A stretch of 64,000 nt of DNA, taken from assembly GCA_910583735.1 (NCBI GenBank), contig CAJTXS010000004.1, positions 39,603 through 103,602 on the forward strand, in the 5' to 3' direction. Each line of letters starts with the position of its first letter. Position 1 is the stretch's first letter. The notes under the pieces were generated by a model. It had not been told where the DNA came from. It saw only the letters and a list, made by a program, of their open reading frames with translations, and did no database searches. Made by a program: the position numbers and the translations under genes. Source of the DNA: an uncultured Christensenella sp. (GTDB lineage: Bacteria; Bacillota; Clostridia; Christensenellales; UBA3700). Of the stretch, positions 8,206 through 16,790 are shown piece after piece.

Positions 8206-9588
8206 TTGAAAAAATCAGCAACCTTAACAAAAAACGCCAATACTGTCAAAAAGAATGTAATTCCGCCGCCATTGCGAGAACGACAGTTACCGCCTTATAA
8301 CGTTTATAATAAACCGCTTACGAAAATCAAAATCAATATAATTTGCAGAATAATATCGGCTATAATCATATGCACAGTCTGCCTCTGCCCTGTTGCCTAT
8401 GCCGAGCAGATAACGAGCGATACGCTCTTATATCCCACGCTCGGACTGTACTGCGCCGACGCGGACAGTATAATCGGCGGCAGCGAGAGAATATACCTCA
8501 CCGACGAAGAGCAATTCGCGCGAGGTAAGGCTATTAAGCAATCGCAATATACCGTATCGGGCAACGGAACGGCTGTCTTTGAAATCCCTTTCTACTCCTC
8601 ATACGCTGGCATCCCGACATTAAACGTCACCGTTGACGGTAAGAAGATATGCGGCGAAGTATGGTATGGCAATTATGAATCGTCTTGGGGCAATTCCGCC
8701 TATAGCGACAACTCTGTCATTAAGTATAGGTTGACGTATACATATCCCTCTACTCTTGCCGACAGCGTAGTAGGGACGCTATACACGTTGACGCCCGTTG
8801 CCGACACGATGAGCGTCAAGGTAAAGCTAAACGATAAGTGCGGCTATATCTATGACGATATCAATCGAGTATCGGTATCGAGCGCCGCAGACGGCGCGCA
8901 AATATGGCAATACGACAACGCGCTGTCACGGAATTGTTACCATTACTTCTTTGCCTGCGACAGCTCATATATAGACTTCTCCGCCGACTGCGGATATAAA
9001 ATGCAGACTATGACGCTGAAAGAATTTATCGACCGAGGCTACGACAGCGACTTGGAATATTACAAAGGCGCAGATATCGACATCGGCTGCATATATGCTA
9101 CTGCCAATAGAATGTTAAGCTACAACATGGGCATGACGTATAACAGATTATTTTATCCCAACCTTAGCAAGGTAGCTCTCAACTCCTATAAGTTCAGTAT
9201 CGAACTACAAGGCACGGCAATCATAAGCTATAGCAGCGAAATGTCGATACAGGTATACGGCAGTTACGACCCGCCGGTATACATTATGGTACACAAGCAA
9301 TTAGGCGACTACAAGACCGACTATACCTTATTTATGAACAGCCGAGCGCCTTATATATTAACTTCGAGCGAGCCGGTCGAGAAAAACGGAACAACTTATA
9401 CGGCAAGCTCTACGGGAGACTTTCTATTTCTTCTCGGTTCGTCCGAGACCGCAGGCATACAAGCGCATAAACTCAATAAAAAGCAAGTGATTATCTGTAT
9501 CGTATTCGGCATTGTCGGAGGAATAGCCGTCATCGTGGCGATAGTATCCGCTGTATTAGACGTAAGATACAGACGTCGATACAAATGA
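8206..9588 (+). CDS. Unknown exported protein with C-terminal membrane anchor
   Basis: 460 residues if translation starts at TTG 8206. No in-frame ATG occurs before the mature domain, and no clear ribosome binding site is visible, so the start is uncertain. Residues ~45-65 (IICRIISAIIICTVCLCPVAYA) form a signal sequence ending in an AxA-like site. The body is rich in Tyr, Ser and Asp and lacks recognisable motifs. Residues ~430-452 (VIICIVFGIVGGIAVIVAIVSAV) form a membrane helix followed by RYRRRYK. The design is a type I membrane protein with its bulk outside the cell. I do not recognise the family. Confidence 0.65.
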   Translation: MKKSATLTKNANTVKKNVIPPPLRERQLPPYNVYNKPLTKIKINIICRIISAIIICTVCLCPVAYAEQITSDTLLYPTLGLYCADADSIIGGSERIYLTDEEQFARGKAIKQSQYTVSGNGTAVFEIPFYSSYAGIPTLNVTVDGKKICGEVWYGNYESSWGNSAYSDNSVIKYRLTYTYPSTLADSVVGTLYTLTPVADTMSVKVKLNDKCGYIYDDINRVSVSSAADGAQIWQYDNALSRNCYHYFFACDSSYIDFSADCGYKMQTMTLKEFIDRGYDSDLEYYKGADIDIGCIYATANRMLSYNMGMTYNRLFYPNLSKVALNSYKFSIELQGTAIISYSSEMSIQVYGSYDPPVYIMVHKQLGDYKTDYTLFMNSRAPYILTSSEPVEKNGTTYTASSTGDFLFLLGSSETAGIQAHKLNKKQVIICIVFGIVGGIAVIVAIVSAVLDVRYRRRYK

Positions 9589-9613
9589 CGCTAACGGCAT
9601 ATAGGGGCAAGGT

Positions 9614-10135
9614 ATGACGGAGAATAAGAAGCACTGTTGCTTTATCGGGCATAGGCAGGTATTGGCAAAAGATATCGAGGACAAGCTGACCGCAGCCATA
9701 ATATCGGAGATAGAGAGCGGCTGCAGCTCCTTTATAGTAGGAACGCACGGAGAGTATGACGAGTTGGCGCTTAAGGTATGCAGACGGCTGCGCGATACCG
9801 AGCGCGGCGATATACGCATACAGGTAGCTATTACGAGCCTTAACCGGATTAACAAGCGCGGCGCGCTATATGCGCCCTATTGCGATGTGGATACTGTAAT
9901 GTATGCGATAGAGGACGCGCACTATAAGAGACAAATCACTGTAAGCAATATGCAAATGATAGATAACTGCGACAGGATAATCTGCTATGTCAATACCGCA
10001 GCATACAGAAGCGGCGCCAAGACCGCGCTGCGCTATGCGCAGAAACAAGGGCTGAAGATAGTTAATCTCTACCGCGAGCAGGACCAGCCTCTTTACGGCA
10101 TGACAATGGAACAGATAAAGGAACTGTATAAGTAA
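9614..10135 (+). CDS. SLOG-superfamily (DUF1273/YpsA-like) protein
   Basis: 173 residues beginning 25 bp after the previous gene. The start is the family mark CCFIGHRQVL, followed by IESGCSSFIVGTHGEYDELALKVCRRL and, later, MIDNCDRIICYVNTAAYRSGAKTALRYAQKQGLKIVNLY. SLOG proteins have a Rossmann-like fold that binds nucleotides or ADP-ribose derivatives. The family includes YpsA and stand-alone members in Clostridia, and some work in nucleotide signalling. The ligand here cannot be deduced. The close spacing suggests co-transcription with the membrane protein upstream. Confidence 0.8.
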   Translation: MTENKKHCCFIGHRQVLAKDIEDKLTAAIISEIESGCSSFIVGTHGEYDELALKVCRRLRDTERGDIRIQVAITSLNRINKRGALYAPYCDVDTVMYAIEDAHYKRQITVSNMQMIDNCDRIICYVNTAAYRSGAKTALRYAQKQGLKIVNLYREQDQPLYGMTMEQIKELYK

Positions 10136-10387
10136 ATACGCGTAAGCGGTCCGCCTTATCCCATATAGTTTTTAACCCGCTCGACATAGAAAAAAGCTAC
10201 GATTAGACGCTGTATTTCAATATCGATTATAAAAATATTATTTTATATAAGTTTGTAGAGTAAAAAATATCTGTTTGATTTAGCGCGTCGCCTTTCCAAA
10301 GCGGCAATATGGCAAGCCATTCTCGCAAAACCGCACGACGCATAAAAAGCGTTCTATCGAGGTCGGCAGTTGGAGCGGCGACTCGAT

Positions 10388-11077
10388 TTACTTGCGCGCC
10401 TTACGCTTATCGGCAAGTGCGTAGCTGTCGTCGATACGCGCTATTATCTCGTCGATGTCGCAAGTATCTTCCAGACTAAGCGCTATCCAATGCTTTTTAT
10501 TCATATGATAGCCGATATAGTATCTGTCGTTATCGATTAACTCGTCGAGCTCTTCGGGCTTAACTCGCACGTTGATAATCTCTACAATGTCGTCGCTATC
10601 CACGCCCAACTTGCGCTTGGAGACGGAAAAGATTACGCCGTACCACTTGCGATTGTCCTTCCTGCGCCAGATAGCGACATCGGGCGACTTCTCCCACAGG
10701 AACTCAAGCTCGTCTCCGTAAGAGGCGCGCACATACTCTATAGCCGCCTTGGCGTTAGCGCTCTTAAATATCTGCTTTTCGCAGCAATTAGCGGCTATGT
10801 CTGCAAGGACCTGCTCGTATTCCGTCCTCACTTGCCCTAAGAAAGCGCCAACGGCGTCGCTCGCAAGGAATAATGTAAAGGGCTCGCCCGTCTCCATGTC
10901 CGTCACTTCGCTGCCGACCGTGCCGTCCGCGCGAGCGAAAATCCTTAGCGACATCTGCCCGTCGATAAGCGACGTCTCGTACACGAGCTCGCCGTCTCGC
11001 TCTATAAAGCCGTACGCCTTAAGCCTGTCGTAATCTATCTTAACATACTTGAATACTAGAGCTATTATATTATCCAT
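10388..11077 (-). CDS. MmcQ/YjbR family protein
   Basis: 229 residues, AGGAG ribosome binding site 9 nt before ATG 11077. The second half (about 105-225) carries the YjbR pattern: YGDELEFLWEKSPDVAIWRRKDNRKWYGVIF, then VKPEELDELIDNDRYYIGYHMNKKHWIALSL. This is a small fold with CyaY-like topology. The first ~100 residues (YDRLKAYGFIERDGELVYETSL onward) form an extra N-terminal domain often seen in Clostridia members. YjbR proteins have been proposed to bind DNA; their real role is unclear. The gene stands alone on the minus strand. Confidence 0.85.
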   Translation of the reverse strand: MDNIIALVFKYVKIDYDRLKAYGFIERDGELVYETSLIDGQMSLRIFARADGTVGSEVTDMETGEPFTLFLASDAVGAFLGQVRTEYEQVLADIAANCCEKQIFKSANAKAAIEYVRASYGDELEFLWEKSPDVAIWRRKDNRKWYGVIFSVSKRKLGVDSDDIVEIINVRVKPEELDELIDNDRYYIGYHMNKKHWIALSLEDTCDIDEIIARIDDSYALADKRKARK

Positions 11078-11323
11078 TATATATACTCCTGACTTTAGAC
11101 GGCATACCGCCTGCCTATCTACTCAAATCAATCGCCGCCTGCCTCTATAAAGACATCATTGATTAAGCGGCTTAATACTCCAAAGCCGCGCGGCGCTCGA
11201 GCAGTCTGCGCGGCAATTACGGAGACCGACCTTAAGACTTATTCCCGAAAAACGCTTGTACGCCTTAGCCTATTATAATCCATACCGAGAGGACGGCACA
11301 AGCCGCAAGACGATTATATAACA

Positions 11324-11360
11324 AAAAAGCGGACAAAACCGCATGATTATGTCCGCTTTC
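11324..11360 (-). terminator. Terminator of the tRNA-Arg gene
   Basis: On the minus strand AAAGCGGACA pairs with TGTCCGCTTT, followed by TTTTGT. It starts just after the tRNA 3' end. Confidence 0.85.
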
Positions 11361-11362
11361 CT

Positions 11363-11439
11363 TGGCGCACCCTGAGGAGTTCGAATCCCCAACCTTTGGT
11401 TCCGTAGACCAACGCTCTATCCAATTGAGCTAAGGGTGC
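11363..11439 (-). tRNA. tRNA-Arg (anticodon ACG), CCA encoded
   Basis: On the minus strand the sequence folds into a full cloverleaf: acceptor GCACCCT/AGGGTGC, D arm GCTC/GAGC, anticodon stem TTGGT/ACCAA with loop CTACGGA, and T arm GGGGA/TCCTC around TTCGAAC. The anticodon ACG, read as ICG after deamination, decodes CGU/CGC/CGA. Discriminator G and CCA are encoded. It is a single gene, not part of a tRNA cluster. Confidence 0.97.
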
Positions 11440-11639
11440 ATACTATGTCAATTATGCTCGGGCTGCCTGCGCCGCACTTGCATTTGCTAATATATTATAG
11501 TCGCAGACATCGGCTTTGTCAATCGAATTTATACAGTTGATTACCAAGGCGCGGCACGCAAACTTACGCGCGTATAAATATTTATATTTATCTTAATAAT
11601 ATGCGCCTTTACGCATAAAAGGCGGCGATAATATACTTT

Positions 11640-11739
11640 TATGCATAATGTGTGCATACTCGATAACATATTGTTAGTTATTTGTTTCATTATCTACATA
11701 TATTTAACATATTGTTAATATTATACTAACTTAACGTTA
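11640..11739 (+). promoter_or_regulatory. Cluster of palindromes upstream of the amino acid ABC operon (putative operators)
   Basis: Four dyads precede the promoter: TATGCA-N7-TGCATA (11640-11658), TAACATATTGTTA (11664-11676), TTAACATATTGTTAA (11704-11718) and TAACGTTA (11732-11739). The two long ones share the same core and are 41 bp apart centre to centre, about four helical turns. They look like sites for one dimeric regulator controlling amino acid uptake; the regulator is unknown. Confidence 0.55.
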
Positions 11740-11744
11740 TTTAC

Positions 11745-11773
11745 TTGCATATTTATACAAGCAACACTATAAT
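11745..11773 (+). promoter_or_regulatory. Promoter of the amino acid ABC operon
   Basis: TTGCAT (11745-11750), a 17-bp spacer, TATAAT (11768-11773). It lies 40 bp before the ATG at 11814, which has an AAGGAG site. Confidence 0.75.
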
Positions 11774-11813
11774 AATAACATATTAAAATTTACTCTTTAA
11801 GGAGAACAAAAAA

Positions 11814-12659
11814 ATGAAGAAGAAGTTGTTACTTATAGTAATGATTTTGGCAATAGCCGTAACGACGGTTATCGGCATAGCCGCTTGTAACGAAGATGCT
11901 ATAGTCGTATACACCAACGCGTACTTTGCGCCGTTCGAGTATATGCAGAATCAAGAAATCGTAGGCGTCGACGTCGACATAATGAACAAGGTCGGAGAGA
12001 AGCTTGGCAAGAAAGTTAAATTCGTCAACACCGACTTCGCAATGGTTATCCCCACCGTTGCCGAGGGCAAGCTCTGCGATGCGGGAGCGGCGGGCATCAC
12101 CGTAACCGACGAGCGCAAGGAAAAGGTCGATTTCTCTATCGAATACTATACTTCCGTACAGTATGTAATCTACAAGGTAGGCTCTTTCGATACCGCTACG
12201 GCTAACGACGGCAACACCGTAATATATTGGGATAAGCTCGCAGGAAATAAGATCGGCGTTCAGCTCGACACCACCGGCAACATTTATGTAGCGGGCGAAA
12301 TTGCTAAAGACGACGGTTTCGACGGAGTATTGTTCGAGAGTGGCGCAGAGTGCAAGCCTTACGACGACGCAATGCTCGCATCCAGCGCGCTTAAGTCCGG
12401 TCAAATCGACTGCGTAGTAGTCGACGAGCTCCCCGCTAAGTACATCGTTAACAGCAGCAACGGCGCTTATGCTTGCGCAGCTCTCTATTACGATGCAGAC
12501 AGCGCTACCGAAGAGCAATACGCTATAGCTGTGACCAAGGGCAATACCGAGCTGCTCAACGCTATCAACGAAGTACTTACCGAGATGCTCGTAAAAGACG
12601 CGGAAGGCAAGACTCAGATAGACAAGTTGGTATCCAAGCACTTCGGACTCAACGGCTAA
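11814..12659 (+). CDS. Polar amino acid ABC transporter, substrate-binding lipoprotein
   Basis: 281 residues with AAGGAG upstream. The N-terminus is a lipoprotein signal: MKKK, a hydrophobic stretch, then the lipobox IGIAAC near residue 20-25, so the mature protein is anchored at the outer face of the membrane. The body follows the SBP_bac_3 pattern: FAPFEYMQNQEIVGVDVDIMNKVGEKLG, FAMVIPTVAEGKLCDAGAAGITVTDERK, KIGVQLDTTGNIYVAG and AIAVTKGNTELLNAINEVL. The family binds Arg, Lys, His, Gln, Glu or Cys; specificity is not readable here. It is the first gene of a complete binding-protein, permease and ATPase operon. Confidence 0.93.
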   Translation: MKKKLLLIVMILAIAVTTVIGIAACNEDAIVVYTNAYFAPFEYMQNQEIVGVDVDIMNKVGEKLGKKVKFVNTDFAMVIPTVAEGKLCDAGAAGITVTDERKEKVDFSIEYYTSVQYVIYKVGSFDTATANDGNTVIYWDKLAGNKIGVQLDTTGNIYVAGEIAKDDGFDGVLFESGAECKPYDDAMLASSALKSGQIDCVVVDELPAKYIVNSSNGAYACAALYYDADSATEEQYAIAVTKGNTELLNAINEVLTEMLVKDAEGKTQIDKLVSKHFGLNG

Positions 12660-12741
12660 ATCAATCTATTAATTTTAAGGATTAATAACAACACCAATCG
12701 GCAAGAGAGCGTCGCTCTCTTGCCTTTAACGTTAAAGGCAT

Positions 12742-13554
12742 ATGGATTTTTTTAAGGATATAGGCGAAATACTCTCGACATCGGAATACATGTCGTATAT
12801 TTGGAGCGGATTAAAGACTACGCTTATAGTGTCTTTAGGCGCCGCTACGCTGGGCATGCTGCTGGGAATGCTGGTGGCGATAATAAAAATATCCGCTCAG
12901 ACTAATAAGAAACTGAAAGTACCGGAGATTATCTGCAACATATACATAGGTATAATACGCGGAACGCCCGTCGCTCTGCAGCTGTTCATAATGGCATTTG
13001 CAATACTTGCGATACGCAACTTCCCTTTAGAGATAACGGCGATATTGACTTTCGGCATCAACTCGGGCGCATATGTCGCGGAGAACCTACGCGCAGGCAT
13101 AATGTCCGTAGACCCCGGGCAGACCGAGGCGGGACGCTCGCTCGGATTAAGCAGCTCCACCACAATGATGAGCATAGTAATACCTCAAGCCATTAAGAAC
13201 GTAATCCCCGCAATGGGCAACGAGCTGATTGCGCTGATTAAAGAGACCTCTATCGTAAGCATGGTAGGACTTATCGACCTCACCTTCGCGGCAAAGATTG
13301 TAGGGGCGGGCGACAAGATGGCAGATTACTTCGTACCTATGATGGTAGTCGCGCTATTCTATCTTGCGATAGTATATATCCTTACCTTTATACTACGTAA
13401 ACTGGAGAGGAAGCTCCGCGAGAGCGAGCAGCATATCAGCGATAAAAAAGCAGCTAAGGTGCAGGCGAAAACCACTAAGAAACTCAACCGAATTCAGACG
13501 CGTTACGACAAGTACGTCGCAGGCTTAAAGACAGACACGCAGGAGGATATGTAA
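12742..13554 (+). CDS. Polar amino acid ABC transporter permease (HisM/GlnP type)
   Basis: 270 residues. The HisM/GlnP features are GLKTTLIVSLGAATLGMLLGMLVAI (first helix), YIGIIRGTPVALQLFI, and the EAA-type loop EAGRSLGLSSSTTMMSIVIPQAIKNVIPAMGNELIALIKETS that docks on the ATPase. About five membrane helices are visible. After the last helix there is an unusual basic tail of ~50 residues (KLERKLRESEQHISDKK onward, many Lys) on the cytoplasmic side, longer than in typical members. Its stop codon overlaps the ATG of the ATPase by one base (TAATG), so the two are translationally coupled. Confidence 0.93.
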   Translation: MDFFKDIGEILSTSEYMSYIWSGLKTTLIVSLGAATLGMLLGMLVAIIKISAQTNKKLKVPEIICNIYIGIIRGTPVALQLFIMAFAILAIRNFPLEITAILTFGINSGAYVAENLRAGIMSVDPGQTEAGRSLGLSSSTTMMSIVIPQAIKNVIPAMGNELIALIKETSIVSMVGLIDLTFAAKIVGAGDKMADYFVPMMVVALFYLAIVYILTFILRKLERKLRESEQHISDKKAAKVQAKTTKKLNRIQTRYDKYVAGLKTDTQEDM

Positions 13555-14426
13555 TGGCAGACTTAGATATAAAGCAGGATGCAAAGCCTTGCGAAGAAGT
13601 TATGTTGAGTATCGACGAGCTTACGAAGTCATTCGGCAACAATCAGGTGCTTAAAGGCATATCGACTAAAGTATGCAAGGGCGAAAAGGTAGTCATTATC
13701 GGACCGTCGGGAAGCGGAAAAAGTACGCTGCTGCGTTGTCTTAATCTAATGGAAACGCCTACAAGCGGCGCCATATACTTTAACGGTGAACAACTCAACG
13801 CCAAAAATGCCGATATCAACGCTCATAGGCAGCATATGGGCATGGTGTTCCAGCACTTTAACTTATTCAACAACCTCACCGTTGTGGAAAACATCATGCT
13901 CGCGCCCGTAAAAATCGGTCTTAAACAGTTACGCAAGCAAAAGCTCGAGCGTCTAAAACTCAAGATAAAGCAGCTATTCGGCAAGGATAAGGATAAAGAA
14001 ATCAATATCACCCTTAACAAGCGCGTCATCTATAAGCAAGCTATGGACAACGCAATGCAGCTGCTCGACCGCATAGGTCTTAAGGATAAAGCTACCGTCT
14101 ACCCCTCTACCCTTTCCGGCGGACAGAAGCAACGCATAGCTATCGTACGCGCGCTCGCCATGAACCCGCAGGTAATGCTCTTCGACGAGCCGACGTCCGC
14201 GCTCGATCCCGAAATGGTTGGCGAAGTCCTCGAGGTAATCAAGGAACTTGCCGAGAGCGGTATGACCATGGTAATCGTTACTCATGAAATGGGCTTCGCG
14301 AAAGAAGTCGCTACCCGCGTATTGTTTATAGACGAAGGCATAATTAAGGAAGACGCGCCGCCCAAGGAGCTGTTCGGCAATCCTCAAGACGAACGCCTTA
14401 AAGAGTTCTTATCCAAGGTATTATAA
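13554..14426 (+). CDS. Polar amino acid ABC transporter ATP-binding protein
   Basis: 290 residues against the usual ~240-250. Walker A GPSGSGKST is at residues 50-58, the Q-loop VFQHFNLF near 98-105, signature LSGGQ at 187-191, Walker B VMLFDEPTSALDP and the H-switch VTHEM. Between Q-loop and signature, residues ~124-162 are a Lys-rich insertion (RKQKLERLKLKIKQLFGKDK and on) absent from standard family members such as GlnQ or HisP. The protein powers uptake with the permease upstream. A clear terminator follows at 14506. Confidence 0.93.
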   Translation: MADLDIKQDAKPCEEVMLSIDELTKSFGNNQVLKGISTKVCKGEKVVIIGPSGSGKSTLLRCLNLMETPTSGAIYFNGEQLNAKNADINAHRQHMGMVFQHFNLFNNLTVVENIMLAPVKIGLKQLRKQKLERLKLKIKQLFGKDKDKEINITLNKRVIYKQAMDNAMQLLDRIGLKDKATVYPSTLSGGQKQRIAIVRALAMNPQVMLFDEPTSALDPEMVGEVLEVIKELAESGMTMVIVTHEMGFAKEVATRVLFIDEGIIKEDAPPKELFGNPQDERLKEFLSKVL

Positions 14427-14505
14427 GAGGCTATGCCGCAGCGCCGTAACGCACAATTAGGCGCGCTTAAATGCACACAGTCGCAATATAATTACGTAAA
14501 ACGTG

Positions 14506-14552
14506 AAATGCACCCCACAGTTAAACAATAACCTACAGGGTGCATTTTTTAT
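14506..14552 (+). terminator. Terminator of the amino acid ABC operon
   Basis: AAATGCACCC (14506-14515) pairs with GGGTGCATTT (14538-14547), followed by further T residues. It lies 80 bp after the ATPase stop codon. Confidence 0.8.
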
Positions 14553-15050
14553 ATAAAAAAAGGACAAGTATTCCACACTGCAACGCATGCTTTAAGCTAA
14601 ACGTTATAATAAATGCGAGTACCTATTACCAATTACTTAATAAGTAAACAACATCGATATCGCAACGTCCGCGCGCAATCGCATATTTGCACGCTTATCG
14701 CAAGCAATTCCGTAAGACGCATTTCACAAGATATATGGCTATACATTAAACATTTACGGCAGCTATGTTAATTCCGAGAGCCCTTTTTATTTTACAAGGA
14801 GAGCGGCGCATATAATGCGTCAAATCGAACTTATCTAAGAAGGACGGCACGCACTGTCAAAGCAACGTATTAAGCGTCTGCGCTTGATATTCACTGCCTT
14901 AAATGGTCTGCACCCCTGACAAATCAGCTCATATTATCGAGCAAACAATAGTATACGCAAACTCCTACGGCAAAAAAATTTAACAAAGCCGTGTGCTCAA
15001 ATGCATTGTATATGTTATATCTTCTCAGATTGCTTATACCGCTGCGTAAA
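14553..15050. other. Intergenic stretch
   Basis: There is no open frame with coding character, no RNA gene I recognise and no repeat shared with the rest of the window. Confidence 0.4.
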
Positions 15051-15079
15051 CAAAAAGCAGCGATACTGTATCGCTGCAT
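15051..15079 (-). terminator. Terminator of the GNAT gene at 15107
   Basis: The perfect 9-bp stem GCAGCGATA/TATCGCTGC with a CTG/CAG loop is followed on the minus strand by TTTTTG. Confidence 0.85.
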
Positions 15080-15106
15080 AAATCCGAAAAATCAAAGCGG
15101 TTAAAC

Positions 15107-15598
15107 TCACAAATCAAGACTCATGATATAGTCGTCCATTACGAAGCCGCCGCCTATATCCGTGACGACGCTGTCTATTATCTCAAAGCCCCACTTCCTA
15201 TATATTGCTATAGTATCGTCGTTGCCCTTATTGACGGTGAGATAAACGGAGCAGCTGCCCTCGGCTATCTCCTTAACTCTCTTTAACATTGCCGACGCCA
15301 GTCCTCTGCCTCTGTACTCCCTGTATAAGTACAGCTTGCTGAGGAATGTGCGCTCTCCCTCGTTGACCGCGGCGAGGTAGCCCGCGCGCACGCCGTCGCA
15401 CAGTACGAACTCGAATATATAGCCGTCCCGTACTATCTCATTGAGTACAGTATCTATATTCAGAAACTTATCCATCATATAGTCGACTTGCGCTACGCCC
15501 GTAATAGGCGCAAAGTGCTCTCGGGATATCTCCGTGGCCATAGTCTTAAGTATAGCGCACTGCTGCGCGCTGTAGATTCTCTCGTAGCTTATTTCCAT
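15107..15598 (-). CDS. GNAT N-acetyltransferase
   Basis: 163 residues, a complete single GNAT domain. VDYMMDKFLN is the alpha-helical start region. Then come IFEFVLCDGVRAGYLAAVNEGERTFLSKLYLYREYRGRGLASAMLKRV, in which YRGRGLA is the acetyl-CoA binding loop, and VYLTVNKGNDDTIAIYRKWGFEI, the typical last strand and helix. AAGGA lies ~11 nt before the ATG. It is a solitary gene with its own terminator. The acceptor substrate is unknown; many such proteins acetylate ribosomal or small-molecule amines. Confidence 0.88.
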   Translation of the reverse strand: MEISYERIYSAQQCAILKTMATEISREHFAPITGVAQVDYMMDKFLNIDTVLNEIVRDGYIFEFVLCDGVRAGYLAAVNEGERTFLSKLYLYREYRGRGLASAMLKRVKEIAEGSCSVYLTVNKGNDDTIAIYRKWGFEIIDSVVTDIGGGFVMDDYIMSLDL

Positions 15599-15992
15599 AT
15601 GTCGACAATCCTTACCCTATACGAATCCTGCGGCAATTTTCTGCTTCTCTATGACGGCAGCCGACCGACTAATCCAAGCGGCCCTATATACCTATCCGCA
15701 AATATGCAATAACAAAAATGTATCCGATATTAGTCTATGCCGCTGCCGCTTAAAGAAGCCGTAGACGCGTCTATAGTCCCGATACGGTTTAATACAGTGC
15801 CTTACATAATCTTATGCGTATTAACCGACACAGCCGCTCTGTATGCCGTCTAAAACGCGACAGAGCGTCAATCGCCTGCCGCGCAAGAAATAGTACGCCT
15901 TATTATATCGAATGCGTACTAGCCTAACTGCCTGTACGCATTAAAAATACCAATCGGTTACTTCGCCGCACGGCGCCTATTGAAGCGTCTGT
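15599..15992. other. Intergenic stretch
   Basis: About 390 bp between two minus-strand genes. A 74-codon plus-strand frame overlapping the start of the GNAT gene is not convincing. I see no terminator hairpin for the ABC operon that ends at 15993, although one would be expected. Confidence 0.4.
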
Positions 15993-16790
15993 TTACTTGA
16001 CGAGCAACATTCTGTCGTTGGCGAACTCTCCGCCCGACACTTCGTCGAACTTGGCAAGCAAATCGGCTACCTGAAGATTGCTCTTCTCCTCGCCCTTGAC
16101 GTCGAATATTATCTTGCCGCCGTGCATCATGACGAGCCTGTTGCCCATCTTGATAGCGTCTTTCATGTTATGCGTGACCATAATGGCGGTGAGTCTGTTC
16201 TCCTCTGTGATGTCTTGCGTAATCTTGAGCACCTTCTGCGCCGTCTTGGGGTCGAGCGCCGCGGTATGCTCGTCCAGCAATAACAGTCTGGGCTGCTTGA
16301 GCGTAGCCATAAGCAACGTCAGCGCCTGTCTCTGTCCACCGGATAGCAATCCCACCTTGCTCGTAAGCCTGTTCTCAAGTCCCAATCCGAGAGTAGCGAG
16401 CTTGTCCTTGAAGAAGCCCTTCTCTTTCTTGCTCACGCCCCAGCCCAAGCCCCTTATCTTGCCTCTGCGGTTGGCAAGAGCGAGGTTCTCCTCGATGTTC
16501 ATATTGGCGGCTGTACCTATCATGGGGTCTTGGAACACCCTGCCCAAGAATTTAGCCCTCTTGTATTCGGGAAGTCTCGTAATATCCTTGCCGTCTATGC
16601 AAATGCTGCCGCTCTCTATGCCGAATACTCCCGCTATGGAGTTGAGCATAGTGGACTTGCCCGCGCCGTTGCCGCCGATAACGGTGATAAAGTCGCCGTC
16701 CTCCACCGTAAGCTCCACGCCCGTCAGAGCGCGCTTCTCGTTGACGGTGCCGATATTGAAAGTCTTATGAACGTTAATTAATTCCAGCAT
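15993..16790 (-). CDS. ABC transporter ATP-binding protein (tryptophan/tyrosine-type system)
   Basis: 265 residues from ATG 16790, with AAGGAGAAG upstream. A longer frame would start further inside the permease gene. Walker A is IGGNGAGKST, the Q-loop is GRVFQDP, the signature is LSGGQRQALTLLMATLKQP, Walker B is LLLLDEHTAALDP, and the switch is MVTHNM. The DEHTAALDP form is characteristic of the ATPases paired with PF04392 binding proteins (TrpX-type systems). It overlaps the permease gene by 17 nt, so translation is coupled. It is the last gene of the three-gene operon read from 18988 leftward. Confidence 0.92.
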   Translation of the reverse strand: MLELINVHKTFNIGTVNEKRALTGVELTVEDGDFITVIGGNGAGKSTMLNSIAGVFGIESGSICIDGKDITRLPEYKRAKFLGRVFQDPMIGTAANMNIEENLALANRRGKIRGLGWGVSKKEKGFFKDKLATLGLGLENRLTSKVGLLSGGQRQALTLLMATLKQPRLLLLDEHTAALDPKTAQKVLKITQDITEENRLTAIMVTHNMKDAIKMGNRLVMMHGGKIIFDVKGEEKSNLQVADLLAKFDEVSGGEFANDRMLLVK

